Positions 8,002-13,997 are shown, numbered from the stretch's first letter. The stretch: 15,532 nucleotides of DNA from JBOGXF01 sp050694275 (GCA_050694275.1 JBOGXF010000099.1:1-15532); one strand, 5' to 3'. Numbers and translations are program-made. The notes: generated by a model not told the origin, from the sequence alone.

Positions 8002-8054
8002 AGCGCCACTCACGGCAACAAGATCCGCCTCGTCGACTGCGCTGTCAGTGGCGC
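7999..8054. repeat. Imperfect inverted repeat at the nuclease start (copies 2 and 3); candidate autoregulatory operator
   Basis: GCGCCACTCACGGC (8003-8016) and GCTGTCAGTGGCGC (8041-8054) face each other; the two arms match at 12 of 14 positions. Copy 2 overlaps the ATG of the nuclease gene at 8001. AbiEi proteins are known to repress their own promoter by binding inverted repeats, so an operator role fits the HTH domain. Alternatively this is a dispersed repeat family left by an insertion. Confidence 0.5.
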
Positions 8055-8125
8055 GCGTCACAAGCGCGAAGAAATCGTCGGGCGGGGCCCTCAAGCTTTT
8101 CCAGGTATTAGTCGATGATCCGGGT

Positions 8126-8223
8126 GGAGGCAGCCGCCTCCAGCGATAAAGGCAAACCCGCCGTGAGACGGGGACGCAAAGCCAGGGGCCTCATCGAGGC
8201 CGCCCAGCTGCCGAACGGAGGAG
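8126..8223 (+). promoter_or_regulatory. Cyclic-di-GMP-I (GEMM) riboswitch with SD-containing P1 stem
   Basis: The conserved core GATAAAGGCAAACC (8145-8158), then GGGACGCAAAGCC (8170-8182) and the 3' CTGCCGAAC (8208-8216) are GEMM-I signatures. Hairpin one is CCCGCC-GTGA-GACGGG (8157-8172), with a GNRA tetraloop and one C-A mismatch. Hairpin two is GGCCTC-ATC-GAGGCC (8178-8192). P1 would pair CCTCC (8137-8141) with GGAGG (8217-8221), and that GGAGG is the SD of the ORF starting at 8232. Alternatively GCCTCC (8136-8141) pairs with GGAGGC (8126-8131), freeing the SD. The residue aligning with the ligand-contacting G20 of the Vibrio Vc2 aptamer appears to be G8151, favouring c-di-GMP over cGAMP. 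Aptamer identity is strong; the off-switch logic is inferred from pairing. A possible -10 element, TATTAG, is at 8106-8111. Confidence 0.9.
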
Positions 8224-8231
8224 ACACCGCA

Positions 8232-8294
8232 GTGGCCCTCGGATCAGCCGCTCACCCATTCCGTCCGGCCGCGCCCGCCCGCGCCGGCACCTGA
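8232..8294 (+). CDS. 20-codon leader ORF directly controlled by the riboswitch SD
   Basis: A GTG start lies 8 nt after GGAGGAG (8217-8223), one of the best SD sites in the window, and the frame runs 20 codons to TGA. The peptide (MALGSAAHPF, then Pro/Ala/Arg-rich to AGT) matches nothing I recognise. Because its SD is the 3' strand of the riboswitch P1 stem, it is the ORF whose translation the aptamer should gate. It ends about 40 nt before a terminator-like hairpin and 200 nt before the protease gene, so it may act as a leader in attenuation rather than as a functional peptide. Translation has not been shown. Confidence 0.55.
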   Translation: MALGSAAHPFRPAAPARAGT

Positions 8295-8308
8295 CACCAC
8301 AACTGAGG

Positions 8309-8324
8309 GGGGCTCCCCAGCCCC
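8309..8324 (+). other. Small GC hairpin before the terminator
   Basis: GGGGCT (8309-8314) and AGCCCC (8319-8324) form a perfect 6-bp stem with a CCCC loop, 10 nt upstream of the larger terminator-like hairpin. It could belong to an antiterminator arrangement or simply stabilise the leader RNA. Confidence 0.45.
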
Positions 8325-8334
8325 GTTCCCAACA

Positions 8335-8372
8335 GAAGAAGCGGCCGTCGCCCCCGGCCGCTTCTTCGCTTT
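8335..8372 (+). terminator. Intrinsic terminator-like hairpin in the protease leader
   Basis: GAAGAAGCGGCCG (8335-8347) and CGGCCGCTTCTTC (8355-8367) form a perfect 13-bp stem with a 7-nt loop, followed by GCTTT. This is the most terminator-like structure in the window. It sits between the riboswitch and leader ORF on one side and the protease start on the other, so read-through would be needed for riboswitch-initiated transcripts to reach the protease, unless the protease has its own promoter after 8372. Confidence 0.75.
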
Positions 8373-8447
8373 GAGGAACGGGCCAGGGCACCAGGGGCGA
8401 TTGCGACATACAGGTACCTGACTAGTCCGCCGATACCACTAGGAGGT

Positions 8448-8470
8448 GGCACGTCGGGACGAGGCGTGCC
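8448..8470 (+). other. Hairpin just upstream of the protease SD
   Basis: GGCACGTCG (8448-8456) pairs with CGA (8460-8462) and CGTGCC (8465-8470), giving 9 bp with a GGA loop and a 2-nt GG bulge. It ends 9 nt before the protease SD (GGGGAGG, 8480-8486) and may influence ribosome access or protect the 5' end of the mRNA. Confidence 0.4.
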
Positions 8471-8495
8471 GGCATCCCTGGGGAGGATGGACTAG

Positions 8496-10613
8496 TTGGA
8501 TCCGAAGTGTCGCGGGAGAGTCACGACGCGTCGCACGCTTGGGATAACGCTCGCGTGCGCGCTCGCCGCTGCGCTGGTTCCGGTCGCCGTGGCCGCGCCG
8601 TCCGTCCCCGCCACGACCCCAGCCAATCTCGATCACGTTCCCGGCCAGCTCGTGATCGGCTACCGGGCCGGCGCGTCCGAGCAGAAGGTCGCCGCATTGC
8701 AAAAGCGACACGGGCTTCGTCCTGTGCGATCGGTGATGCCCCGTACCGAGCTCGTCGAGACGCCGGCCGAACCATCGCTCGAATCCGCCATCGCCGCGCT
8801 CGAGGCGAGCGAGCTCGTCGCCTACGCCGAGCCGAACTTCGTCTACCACTCCACTTCTCTGCCAAACGATCCGCGCATCGACGAGCAGTGGGCCCTGCGC
8901 AACGTCGGACAGACCGTCAACGGCCGCGGGGGCGAGGACGACGCCGACATCGACGCGCCGCCTGCGTGGAATCTAACGAAGGGATCGGGCATCACCGTCG
9001 CGATCGTCGACACGGGGGTCGCCTACGATCATCCCGAGCTCGCGCCGAACATATGGAAAAACTCGGACGAGGTCCCGGGTAACGGCCTCGACGACGACGG
9101 AAACGGGTTCGTCGACGACGTCCGAGGATGGGATTTCGTCGAGGGCGATGCGACGCCGCGAGACCTGAACGGACACGGGACGCACGTCGCCGGGATCGCC
9201 GGCGCCCAGGCGAACAACTCGCTGTCGATAGCCGGCGTTGCGCATAAGGCCGCGATCATGCCGCTCCGCGCGCTCGATCATGCCGGCGCGGGAGCCAGCG
9301 CGGACATCGCGGCTGCCCTCACCTACGCGGTGACGAACGGCGCACGCGTGGTCAACGCGAGCTTCGGGGGGCCCAACAACTCGCAAGCGATCTCGGAGGC
9401 GATCTCGCGGGCGAGCAATGTCCTGTTCGTCGTTGCCGCAGGAAACGAGTCGAGCGACAACGACACCGTCCCGACTTACCCGTGCTCGAGTACCGCGCCC
9501 AACCGGGTGTGCGTCGCCGCGACCGACTCGTCAGACCGGCTCGTGCCGTTCTCGAACTACGGCGACGAGACCGTGCATCTCGGCGCGCCGGGGAGCTCGA
9601 TCCTCTCGACCGAGGCCAAGATAGTGAAACCTGCGATCGATGGTTTCGAGATCGCGCTCGATGGGCGGTGGAAGACCGGAGGCGTGAACAACGACTGGGG
9701 GCGCGCCCTCGAGGGCGACTACTTCCTGGCCGACAGTCCCGATCGCGACTACCTCCCCGGCACCAACTCGTGGGCGCAGAAGGTCTCGGCGGTCGACCTG
9801 TCCGGCTTGGTCGGGTGCCGGCTCAACTACTGGTTGCGCCTCGACACCGAGGCCACGCTCGACGGCCTCCTCGTGGAGGCGTCGACCGACGAGAAGAGCT
9901 GGGCCGAGCTCGCCGCGTGGTCGGGCTCGACCGAGGGGGCGTGGGCCCCCAGGAGCGAATCCCTGAAAAGCTTCGAGGGAGGCAGCGCCTACATCCGGTT
10001 CCGCTTCACGAGCAGCCTGCTCGGCTCGGGGGCGGGGGCGGACATCGACGACCTCGAGATCCGCTGCGTGGGCACCAATTACACCGGCGACGAGGTGTCG
10101 TTCCAAGCGGGAACGTCCATGGCCGCGCCGCACGTCTCGGGGGTCGCGGCCCTGCTGTGGTCGCACATGCCCGAGTCGAGCGTGAGCGTAGTCGCCGCGG
10201 CGATCGTCGAGGGCACCGACCCGCTCGCGTCGCTCGACGGCAAGACGATCAGCGGCGGACGGCTCAACGCCGCCGGGGCGCTCGAGGCGCTCGATCCCAC
10301 CCTCATCGACATCGATTCCGAGACATCCGGCGCGACCGAACGCAAGGTGTCGCTTCGGCTCCGCCGCCATCTCGTCGCCAAGGGCCGCGTGACCGCGGGG
10401 CCGGGCGCGGCGGGGTGCGTGGAAGGCGCCACGGTCAAGATCCTCCGCTGGGGCCACAAGATCAAGAAGACGACCACCGATTTCGACGGTCGCTACAAGG
10501 TCCGCATCAAGGACCGGCGGGGCAAGTATCGGGCGAAGGCTCCCCGGTTTGAGCGGGGCGCAACCCTGGAGTGCGCCGCGGCCCGCTCGCCCGCTCGCCG
10601 CCACTCACACTGA
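8496..10613 (+). CDS. Secreted subtilisin-like serine protease (S8) with inserted jelly-roll domain
   Basis: TTG start, 705 residues, with GGGGAGG (8480-8486) 9 nt upstream. Order of parts: signal peptide (about 11-34); an I9-like propeptide (about 48-118, LVIGYRAGASEQKV to YAEPNFVYH); the S8 catalytic domain with Asp172 (AIVDTG), His227 (NGHGTH), oxyanion-hole Asn317 (AAGNES) and Ser541 (GTSMAAPH); and a C-terminal carboxypeptidase-regulatory-like beta domain (about 620-685, ending in DFDGRYKVRI). A Ca-binding-like loop, DDDGNGFVDD, is at 199-208. About 150 residues (376-529) are inserted between Asn317 and Ser541. The insert ends ADIDDLEIRC and resembles the MAM/immune-inhibitor-A jelly roll rather than the PA domain often found there. 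It is predicted to be extracellular and self-processed. It lies downstream of a c-di-GMP riboswitch and terminator, suggesting control by that signal. Confidence 0.93.
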   Translation: MDPKCRGRVTTRRTLGITLACALAAALVPVAVAAPSVPATTPANLDHVPGQLVIGYRAGASEQKVAALQKRHGLRPVRSVMPRTELVETPAEPSLESAIAALEASELVAYAEPNFVYHSTSLPNDPRIDEQWALRNVGQTVNGRGGEDDADIDAPPAWNLTKGSGITVAIVDTGVAYDHPELAPNIWKNSDEVPGNGLDDDGNGFVDDVRGWDFVEGDATPRDLNGHGTHVAGIAGAQANNSLSIAGVAHKAAIMPLRALDHAGAGASADIAAALTYAVTNGARVVNASFGGPNNSQAISEAISRASNVLFVVAAGNESSDNDTVPTYPCSSTAPNRVCVAATDSSDRLVPFSNYGDETVHLGAPGSSILSTEAKIVKPAIDGFEIALDGRWKTGGVNNDWGRALEGDYFLADSPDRDYLPGTNSWAQKVSAVDLSGLVGCRLNYWLRLDTEATLDGLLVEASTDEKSWAELAAWSGSTEGAWAPRSESLKSFEGGSAYIRFRFTSSLLGSGAGADIDDLEIRCVGTNYTGDEVSFQAGTSMAAPHVSGVAALLWSHMPESSVSVVAAAIVEGTDPLASLDGKTISGGRLNAAGALEALDPTLIDIDSETSGATERKVSLRLRRHLVAKGRVTAGPGAAGCVEGATVKILRWGHKIKKTTTDFDGRYKVRIKDRRGKYRAKAPRFERGATLECAAARSPARRHSH

Positions 10614-10614
10614 C

Positions 10615-10649
10615 CCGGGTCGTGAGGCTCCCGATGGGGCTCAGCCCGG
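10615..10649 (+). terminator. Hairpin just after the protease gene
   Basis: CCGGG (10615-10619) pairs with CCCGG (10645-10649), enclosing a GAG-G-CTCC / GGGG-CTC stem (10624-10642) with a bulged G and a CGAT loop. It begins 2 nt after the stop codon. No U-tract follows, so it is a structural terminator candidate of modest confidence. Confidence 0.45.
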
Positions 10650-10707
10650 CCGGAGCTCCAGAGCGCCCTGAAACTACCTTCTACACAGTTGCCATCTCGG
10701 CTGACCC

Positions 10708-10752
10708 GCGTCAGACGATTGTCTGACAAATTGTCTGACAGGTGTCTGACGC
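10708..10752. repeat. Array of four GTCTGAC sites (candidate operator or recognition array)
   Basis: GTCTGAC occurs at 10721, 10733 and 10744, and its reverse complement GTCAGAC at 10710. The first forward site is a full odd palindrome, TTGTCTGACAA (10719-10729). The outermost pair gives a 9-bp inverted repeat, GCGTCAGAC (10708-10716) and GTCTGACGC (10744-10752). Sites repeat every 11-12 bp, about one helical turn, so a protein could bind them on one face. The cluster lies between the convergent protease and selA genes, where promoters are not expected. Confidence 0.6.
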
Positions 10753-10798
10753 GAGTGGCGAGCCGAAGCGTTGGTTTTAGCTCTCGACGCCCGGAGAG

Positions 10799-12163
10799 TC
10801 AGGTGAGGGCGGCGGCGACGAGCGCGCGCAGGCGCTTGTCGCCCTCGTCTAACACGGTGCGGAGGTCGAGCAGGAGCACGTCGTCCTCGATGCGGCCGAT
10901 GACCGGCGTCTCTCCGGCCCTCAGGGCGCGCTCGATCGCCGCCGCGCTCTTCTCGGGGTGGACGACCGCGACCGCCCACGACGACACCTGTCCGCCCGGA
11001 AGCGACCCACCGCCGGTGACCGCGGCCGACGCGACGGCCTCGGCCTTGAGGCCGGCGACCGCGTCGTTGAGGGCCGCGGCGAGCGCGCGGGCGCGCCGCT
11101 CGAGCTCGGCGGAGCGGGCCGCCGCCATGCGCCACAGCGGGAGCTCGGCCCCCCGGCCCTCGAGATAGAGCGACACCGTCGCCTCGAGCGCGGCGAGCGT
11201 CATCTTGTCCGGACGCACGGCCCGCACGAGCGGGTGACGGGCGATCCTCTCGACCGGCGCGGTGCGCCCGACGACGATTCCCGCCTGGGGGCCGCCCAAG
11301 AGCTTGTCGCCGGAGAACGTGACGACATCGGGACCGTCCTCGAGCGCGGCGGCGACCGGGGGCTCGGCCTGGAGCCACTCGAGCTCCGCGGGGGCGTCCA
11401 CCATCCCCGACCCGAGGTCGTGGATGAACGTCACCCCCCGGCCCCGGGCGAGGCGGGCGAGGTCGCGCGCCGGCACAGACGCGGTGAACCCGACGACGCG
11501 GTAGTTGGAGGGGTGAACCTTGAGGATCGCCGCGGTGTGCTCGGTGATGGCGCGTTCGTAGTCGGCGAGATGCGTGCGGTTGGTCGTCCCGACCTCGACC
11601 AGGCGCGCGCCGGACGCCGCCATGACGTCGGGGATCCGGAACTCGCCGCCGATCTCGATGAGCTCGCCGCGGCTGATGACGACCTCGCGGCCCCCGCACA
11701 GCGCGGCGAGAGTGACGAGGACCGCGGCCGCATTGTTGTTGACCACGAGCGCGGACTCGGCCCCCGTGAGGGCGGTCAGCAGCCGCCGGGCGTGGCCGTA
11801 GCGGCTCCCGCGCCGGCCGCGATCGAGGTCGTATTCGAGGTTCGAGTACCCCCCGGCGACCTCCGCCACCGCGTCGAGCTGCGTTTGCCCGAGCGGCACC
11901 CGCCCGAGGTTCGTGTGGATCAACACCCCGGTGGCGTTGATCACCGGCCCGAGCAGCGAGCGTGAGTGTTCGTCGAGGAGAGCGCGCGCCGCCGCGACGA
12001 TGTCGTCGAACGTCGCGACCTCGCCCCCGCCGAGCGCGCGGTTGCGCGCGTCGTCGACCGCGCGCCGCGCCGCCGCGACCACGAGCGCGCGCGGCGCCGT
12101 CTCACCGAGCGCGTCGATGACACGATCGACCGCCGGCAGGGCGCGCAATTCTTTAGAAACCAA
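10799..12163 (-). CDS. selA: L-seryl-tRNA(Sec) selenium transferase SelA
   Basis: The 454-residue product is a PLP enzyme that converts Ser-tRNA(Sec) to Sec-tRNA(Sec) using selenophosphate. Visible family segments, numbered from the TTG at 12163, are INATGVLIHTNLGR (76-89), YSNLEYDLDRGRRGSRY (106-122), VVNNNAAAV (140-148), HDLGSGM (248-254) and the PLP-lysine segment TFSGDKLLGGPQAG with Lys287. The start was chosen because AAGGAGGA (12179-12172) lies 8 nt before that TTG; a TTG at 12202 would add 13 Arg-rich residues and has no SD. The gene lies 48 nt after the response regulator gene on the same strand, so the two may be co-transcribed. The SD and start codon sit inside a predicted hairpin. 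selB is 3.8 kb away, and selC and selD were not found. Confidence 0.95.
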   Translation of the reverse strand: MVSKELRALPAVDRVIDALGETAPRALVVAAARRAVDDARNRALGGGEVATFDDIVAAARALLDEHSRSLLGPVINATGVLIHTNLGRVPLGQTQLDAVAEVAGGYSNLEYDLDRGRRGSRYGHARRLLTALTGAESALVVNNNAAAVLVTLAALCGGREVVISRGELIEIGGEFRIPDVMAASGARLVEVGTTNRTHLADYERAITEHTAAILKVHPSNYRVVGFTASVPARDLARLARGRGVTFIHDLGSGMVDAPAELEWLQAEPPVAAALEDGPDVVTFSGDKLLGGPQAGIVVGRTAPVERIARHPLVRAVRPDKMTLAALEATVSLYLEGRGAELPLWRMAAARSAELERRARALAAALNDAVAGLKAEAVASAAVTGGGSLPGGQVSSWAVAVVHPEKSAAAIERALRAGETPVIGRIEDDVLLLDLRTVLDEGDKRLRALVAAALT

Positions 12164-12210
12164 TCTTGCAGTCCTCCTTCGAGCGGTCAGTCGGAACCGC
12201 AAGATCGGTT
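12158..12210 (-). promoter_or_regulatory. Hairpin sequestering the selA Shine-Dalgarno and start codon
   Basis: On the minus strand AACCGATCTTGC (12210-12199) pairs with GCAAGATTGGTT (12169-12158): 12 continuous base pairs with one G-U wobble. The 29-nt loop contains the SD (12179-12172), and the 3' arm contains the TTG start (12163-12161). The 5' arm begins one nucleotide after the response-regulator stop codon, so a ribosome finishing that gene would melt the stem and couple selA translation to it. In E. coli the selAB leader carries a SECIS-like element bound by SelB; whether this hairpin is comparable is inference. Confidence 0.6.
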
Positions 12211-12211
12211 T

Positions 12212-12877
12212 TCATGGCGTGTAGTCGAGGATGCGCCGCCGCATGGCCTCTTGAATCGCGGAGACGCGGTTGTTCACGTGCAGCTTGGTGTAGATGTTGG
12301 CGACGTGCGTCGTCACCGTGCGTTCCGAGATCTGGAGCCGCGCCGCGATCGTCTTGTTCGGGAGGCCGTCGGCCATGTGCTGCAGGATCTGCCGCTCGCG
12401 CGGGGTCAGCGGCTGGAAGACGCCCTCGGTGACCTGGGTCTTCTGATAGCTCTGGAACTCGTCGAGCACGCGCGACGCGATGCCGGCATCGATCTGGCCG
12501 GACCCCGACGCGATCTGCTTGACGATGTCGACGACCTCCTCGAGCTCGGCCGTCTTGAGCATGTAACCGGACGCGCCCGCCTTGATCGCGTCGAAGACGA
12601 ACTGCTGCTCGTCGTGGCCGGACAGGACGACAACGCCGACGTTGGGAAAGTCGCCCTTGATCTGGCGGGTCGCCTCGATGCCGTCGACGGTCGGCATGAT
12701 GACGTCGATGAGGACGACGTCGGGAAGGGTCTCCTCGACGAGCGCCAGCGCTCTGGTCCCGTCACCGGCCTCGCCGACGACCTCGATGTCGCCCTCGCGC
12801 TCGAGCATCGTCTTGATCCCCCGACGCAACAGGTCGTGATCGTCGATCAAGACGACACGGACCGGCTCACGGCTCAT
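12212..12877 (-). CDS. NarL/FixJ-type response regulator with LuxR HTH
   Basis: From the ATG at 12877 the product is 221 residues, the normal NarL size. The receiver domain has the acidic pair Asp12-Asp13, phospho-acceptor Asp58 (VVLIDVIMP), Ser86 (VVLSGHDE) and Lys108 (GYMLKTAE). After a linker rich in Gln/Ser (about 118-148), the LuxR HTH runs from LTPRERQILQHMADGL to TVTTHVANIYTKLHVNNR. A longer frame from 13018 is Arg-rich and crosses the divergent promoter region, so it was rejected. No histidine kinase is in the window, so the signal is unknown. With no SD and a TATCAT element 8 nt before the ATG, the mRNA is probably leaderless. It is divergent from the M15 peptidase gene, which it may regulate, and lies upstream of selA. 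Confidence 0.93.
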   Translation of the reverse strand: MSREPVRVVLIDDHDLLRRGIKTMLEREGDIEVVGEAGDGTRALALVEETLPDVVLIDVIMPTVDGIEATRQIKGDFPNVGVVVLSGHDEQQFVFDAIKAGASGYMLKTAELEEVVDIVKQIASGSGQIDAGIASRVLDEFQSYQKTQVTEGVFQPLTPRERQILQHMADGLPNKTIAARLQISERTVTTHVANIYTKLHVNNRVSAIQEAMRRRILDYTP

Positions 12878-12885
12878 GACTTCAG

Positions 12886-12891
12886 ATGATA
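12886..12891 (-). promoter_or_regulatory. Candidate -10 element for a leaderless response-regulator transcript
   Basis: On the minus strand TATCAT (five of six matches to TATAAT) ends 8 nt before the ATG at 12877, placing the transcription start at or next to the start codon. There is no SD before this ATG. A -10 box 6-9 nt from the start is the known pattern for leaderless actinobacterial genes. No clear -35 is seen. Confidence 0.45.
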
Positions 12892-12916
12892 GGCGTCCGC
12901 CCGGCCCGAGGGAATC

Positions 12917-12932
12917 TCCCCCGATCGGGGGA
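12917..12932. promoter_or_regulatory. 16-bp perfect palindrome in the divergent promoter region
   Basis: TCCCCCGATCGGGGGA is a perfect palindrome, flanked by AATC (12913-12916) and GATT (12935-12938) that extend the dyad imperfectly. It lies 39 nt from the response-regulator start and 57 nt from the M15 peptidase start, placed to control both. A dimeric regulator, possibly the neighbouring response regulator, could bind it. Confidence 0.5.
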
Positions 12933-12989
12933 CGGATTTGGGGGAATTGTGATTTAAGCGACCCCCTCGCCCGAGCCGACTTCATAGGC

Positions 12990-13967
12990 ATGAGAGTCAC
13001 CGGTCTTCGCGCGCGCATGGTTATCGTGATCGCCCTCGCGCTCGCCCTGCAAGGGGTGGCCGCGCCCGCGTTCGCCTACGAGTGGACCCGGGACCTCAAG
13101 GCGGGCGACACCGGAAGGGACGTGCGCGCCCTCAACGTGCGGCTCTCGGGCTGGTACCCCAGCAACGATCAACAGTGGATGAAGATCAACCAGACCTTCG
13201 GGGCCGAGACGACCGCCGCGCTCAAGGCGTTCCAGGCGCACTATGGCCTCACGGTCGACGGGCTCGCCGGCGCTGAGACGTTCGAGACCCTCAACGCGCT
13301 CGAGGACGAGAACGGCTCGACCATCCACTTCGACTACAAGGAGTTCAAGCAGAACGAGAACTCGCGCTGCTCGGCGAAGGCGAACGCCTACTCCGACACC
13401 TTCGGCGGGGGCATGGTGGCGCCGAGGCGCGTCCGGAAGTTCGTGCGGCGGCTGATGTGGCGACTCGAGGCGGTGCGCGCCAAGGGCGGCGACAACCCAA
13501 TCGGGATCAACTCGGGCTTTCGCAGCGTCGCCTACAACGACTGCATCGGGGGGGCGCGCCTGTCCCAGCACATGTACGGGACGGCAGCCGACAACAGGAT
13601 GGCCGACACCGGCAATCGCAAGCAGCGCAACCTCGCGCGCAAGAGCCAGTTCCACGGTATCGGTTGCTACGCGACCCTGTCGCACAACCACTTCGACACG
13701 AGGATCGACAACCGTGCGCTCAAAGAGACGCGCTACTGGTGGTGGCCGGAGCAGGACGCCAGGGGGCGCGACCTCGATTACGCCGGCAAGCCGTGCTGGG
13801 GCGAGAAGAAGCGCACGACCTCGACCGCGCGCTACACGACCACCGCGGCCCTGTTCGATGCCGTCCGGGCGGCGCTCCCGGGGGCCGGCTCGCTGATGCC
13901 GTCGCGCGCCGAGATCGAGGCGTTCGAGGACGCCGGCGAGGCCGCCGATCTCCACGGCGCCGACTGA
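12990..13967 (+). CDS. Secreted peptidoglycan-binding plus M15-type D-Ala-D-Ala carboxypeptidase-like protein
   Basis: The 325-residue product has a signal peptide (about 1-29, ending APAFAY). A PG_binding_1 domain follows (about 36-103, LKAGDTGRDVRALNVRL through LTVDGLAGAETFETL), then a peptidase M15A-like domain. GINSGFRSVAYNDCIGG (172-188) precedes the zinc motif SQHMYGTAAD with His194 and Asp201, and SHNHFDTR supplies His232 and His234 as the remaining ligand and catalytic-site candidates. Such enzymes trim cell-wall peptides outside the membrane. Cys127, Cys185, Cys226 and Cys269 suggest disulfides. The ATG at 12990 is right for the signal peptide; a longer frame from 12876 overlaps the divergent gene. 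The SD is weak. TTAAGC lies 36 nt upstream of the start. The last 40 residues (ALFDAVRAALPGAG onward) are low-complexity. Confidence 0.88.
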   Translation: MRVTGLRARMVIVIALALALQGVAAPAFAYEWTRDLKAGDTGRDVRALNVRLSGWYPSNDQQWMKINQTFGAETTAALKAFQAHYGLTVDGLAGAETFETLNALEDENGSTIHFDYKEFKQNENSRCSAKANAYSDTFGGGMVAPRRVRKFVRRLMWRLEAVRAKGGDNPIGINSGFRSVAYNDCIGGARLSQHMYGTAADNRMADTGNRKQRNLARKSQFHGIGCYATLSHNHFDTRIDNRALKETRYWWWPEQDARGRDLDYAGKPCWGEKKRTTSTARYTTTAALFDAVRAALPGAGSLMPSRAEIEAFEDAGEAADLHGAD

Positions 13968-13993
13968 GCCACGCAGGCAGCTCCTAGCGTGGC
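13968..13993 (+). terminator. Hairpin immediately after the M15 gene
   Basis: GCCACGC (13968-13974) and GCGTGGC (13987-13993) pair perfectly. AGG/CCT extends the stem inside, to about 10 bp with one bulged A. It starts at the base after the TGA stop and has no U-tract (GGCTTGC follows). It separates the M15 gene from the toxin-antitoxin cassette. Confidence 0.5.
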
Positions 13994-13997
13994 GGCT

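Noticed and set aside
8002..8094. 31-residue longer nuclease from a TTG at 8094
   Set aside because: Possible, with GGAAAAG nearby, but it extends beyond the usual start of AbiEi-like domains and covers the inverted repeat; the ATG at 8001 is preferred.
8292..8306. UGA of the leader ORF as a selenocysteine codon, suggested by selA and selB in the window
   Set aside because: A second in-frame TGA follows four codons later and no selenoprotein-like context or SECIS hairpin is placed after it.
8466..8495. Nine-codon frame from GTG 8466 ending directly before the protease TTG
   Set aside because: The nearest SD (AGGAGG at 8441-8446) is about 19 nt away and the protease has its own well-placed SD, so the frame is probably chance.
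10708..10752. CRISPR array
   Set aside because: The repeat unit is only 7 bp with 4-5 bp between copies and no cas genes nearby.
10614..10798. selC (tRNA-Sec) next to selA
   Set aside because: No T-loop consensus or roughly 95-nt cloverleaf could be drawn; the region holds the GTCTGAC array instead.
12878..13018. 47-residue longer response regulator from 13018
   Set aside because: The extension is Arg/Pro-rich, crosses the palindrome and divergent promoter, and the receiver domain starts right after the ATG at 12877.
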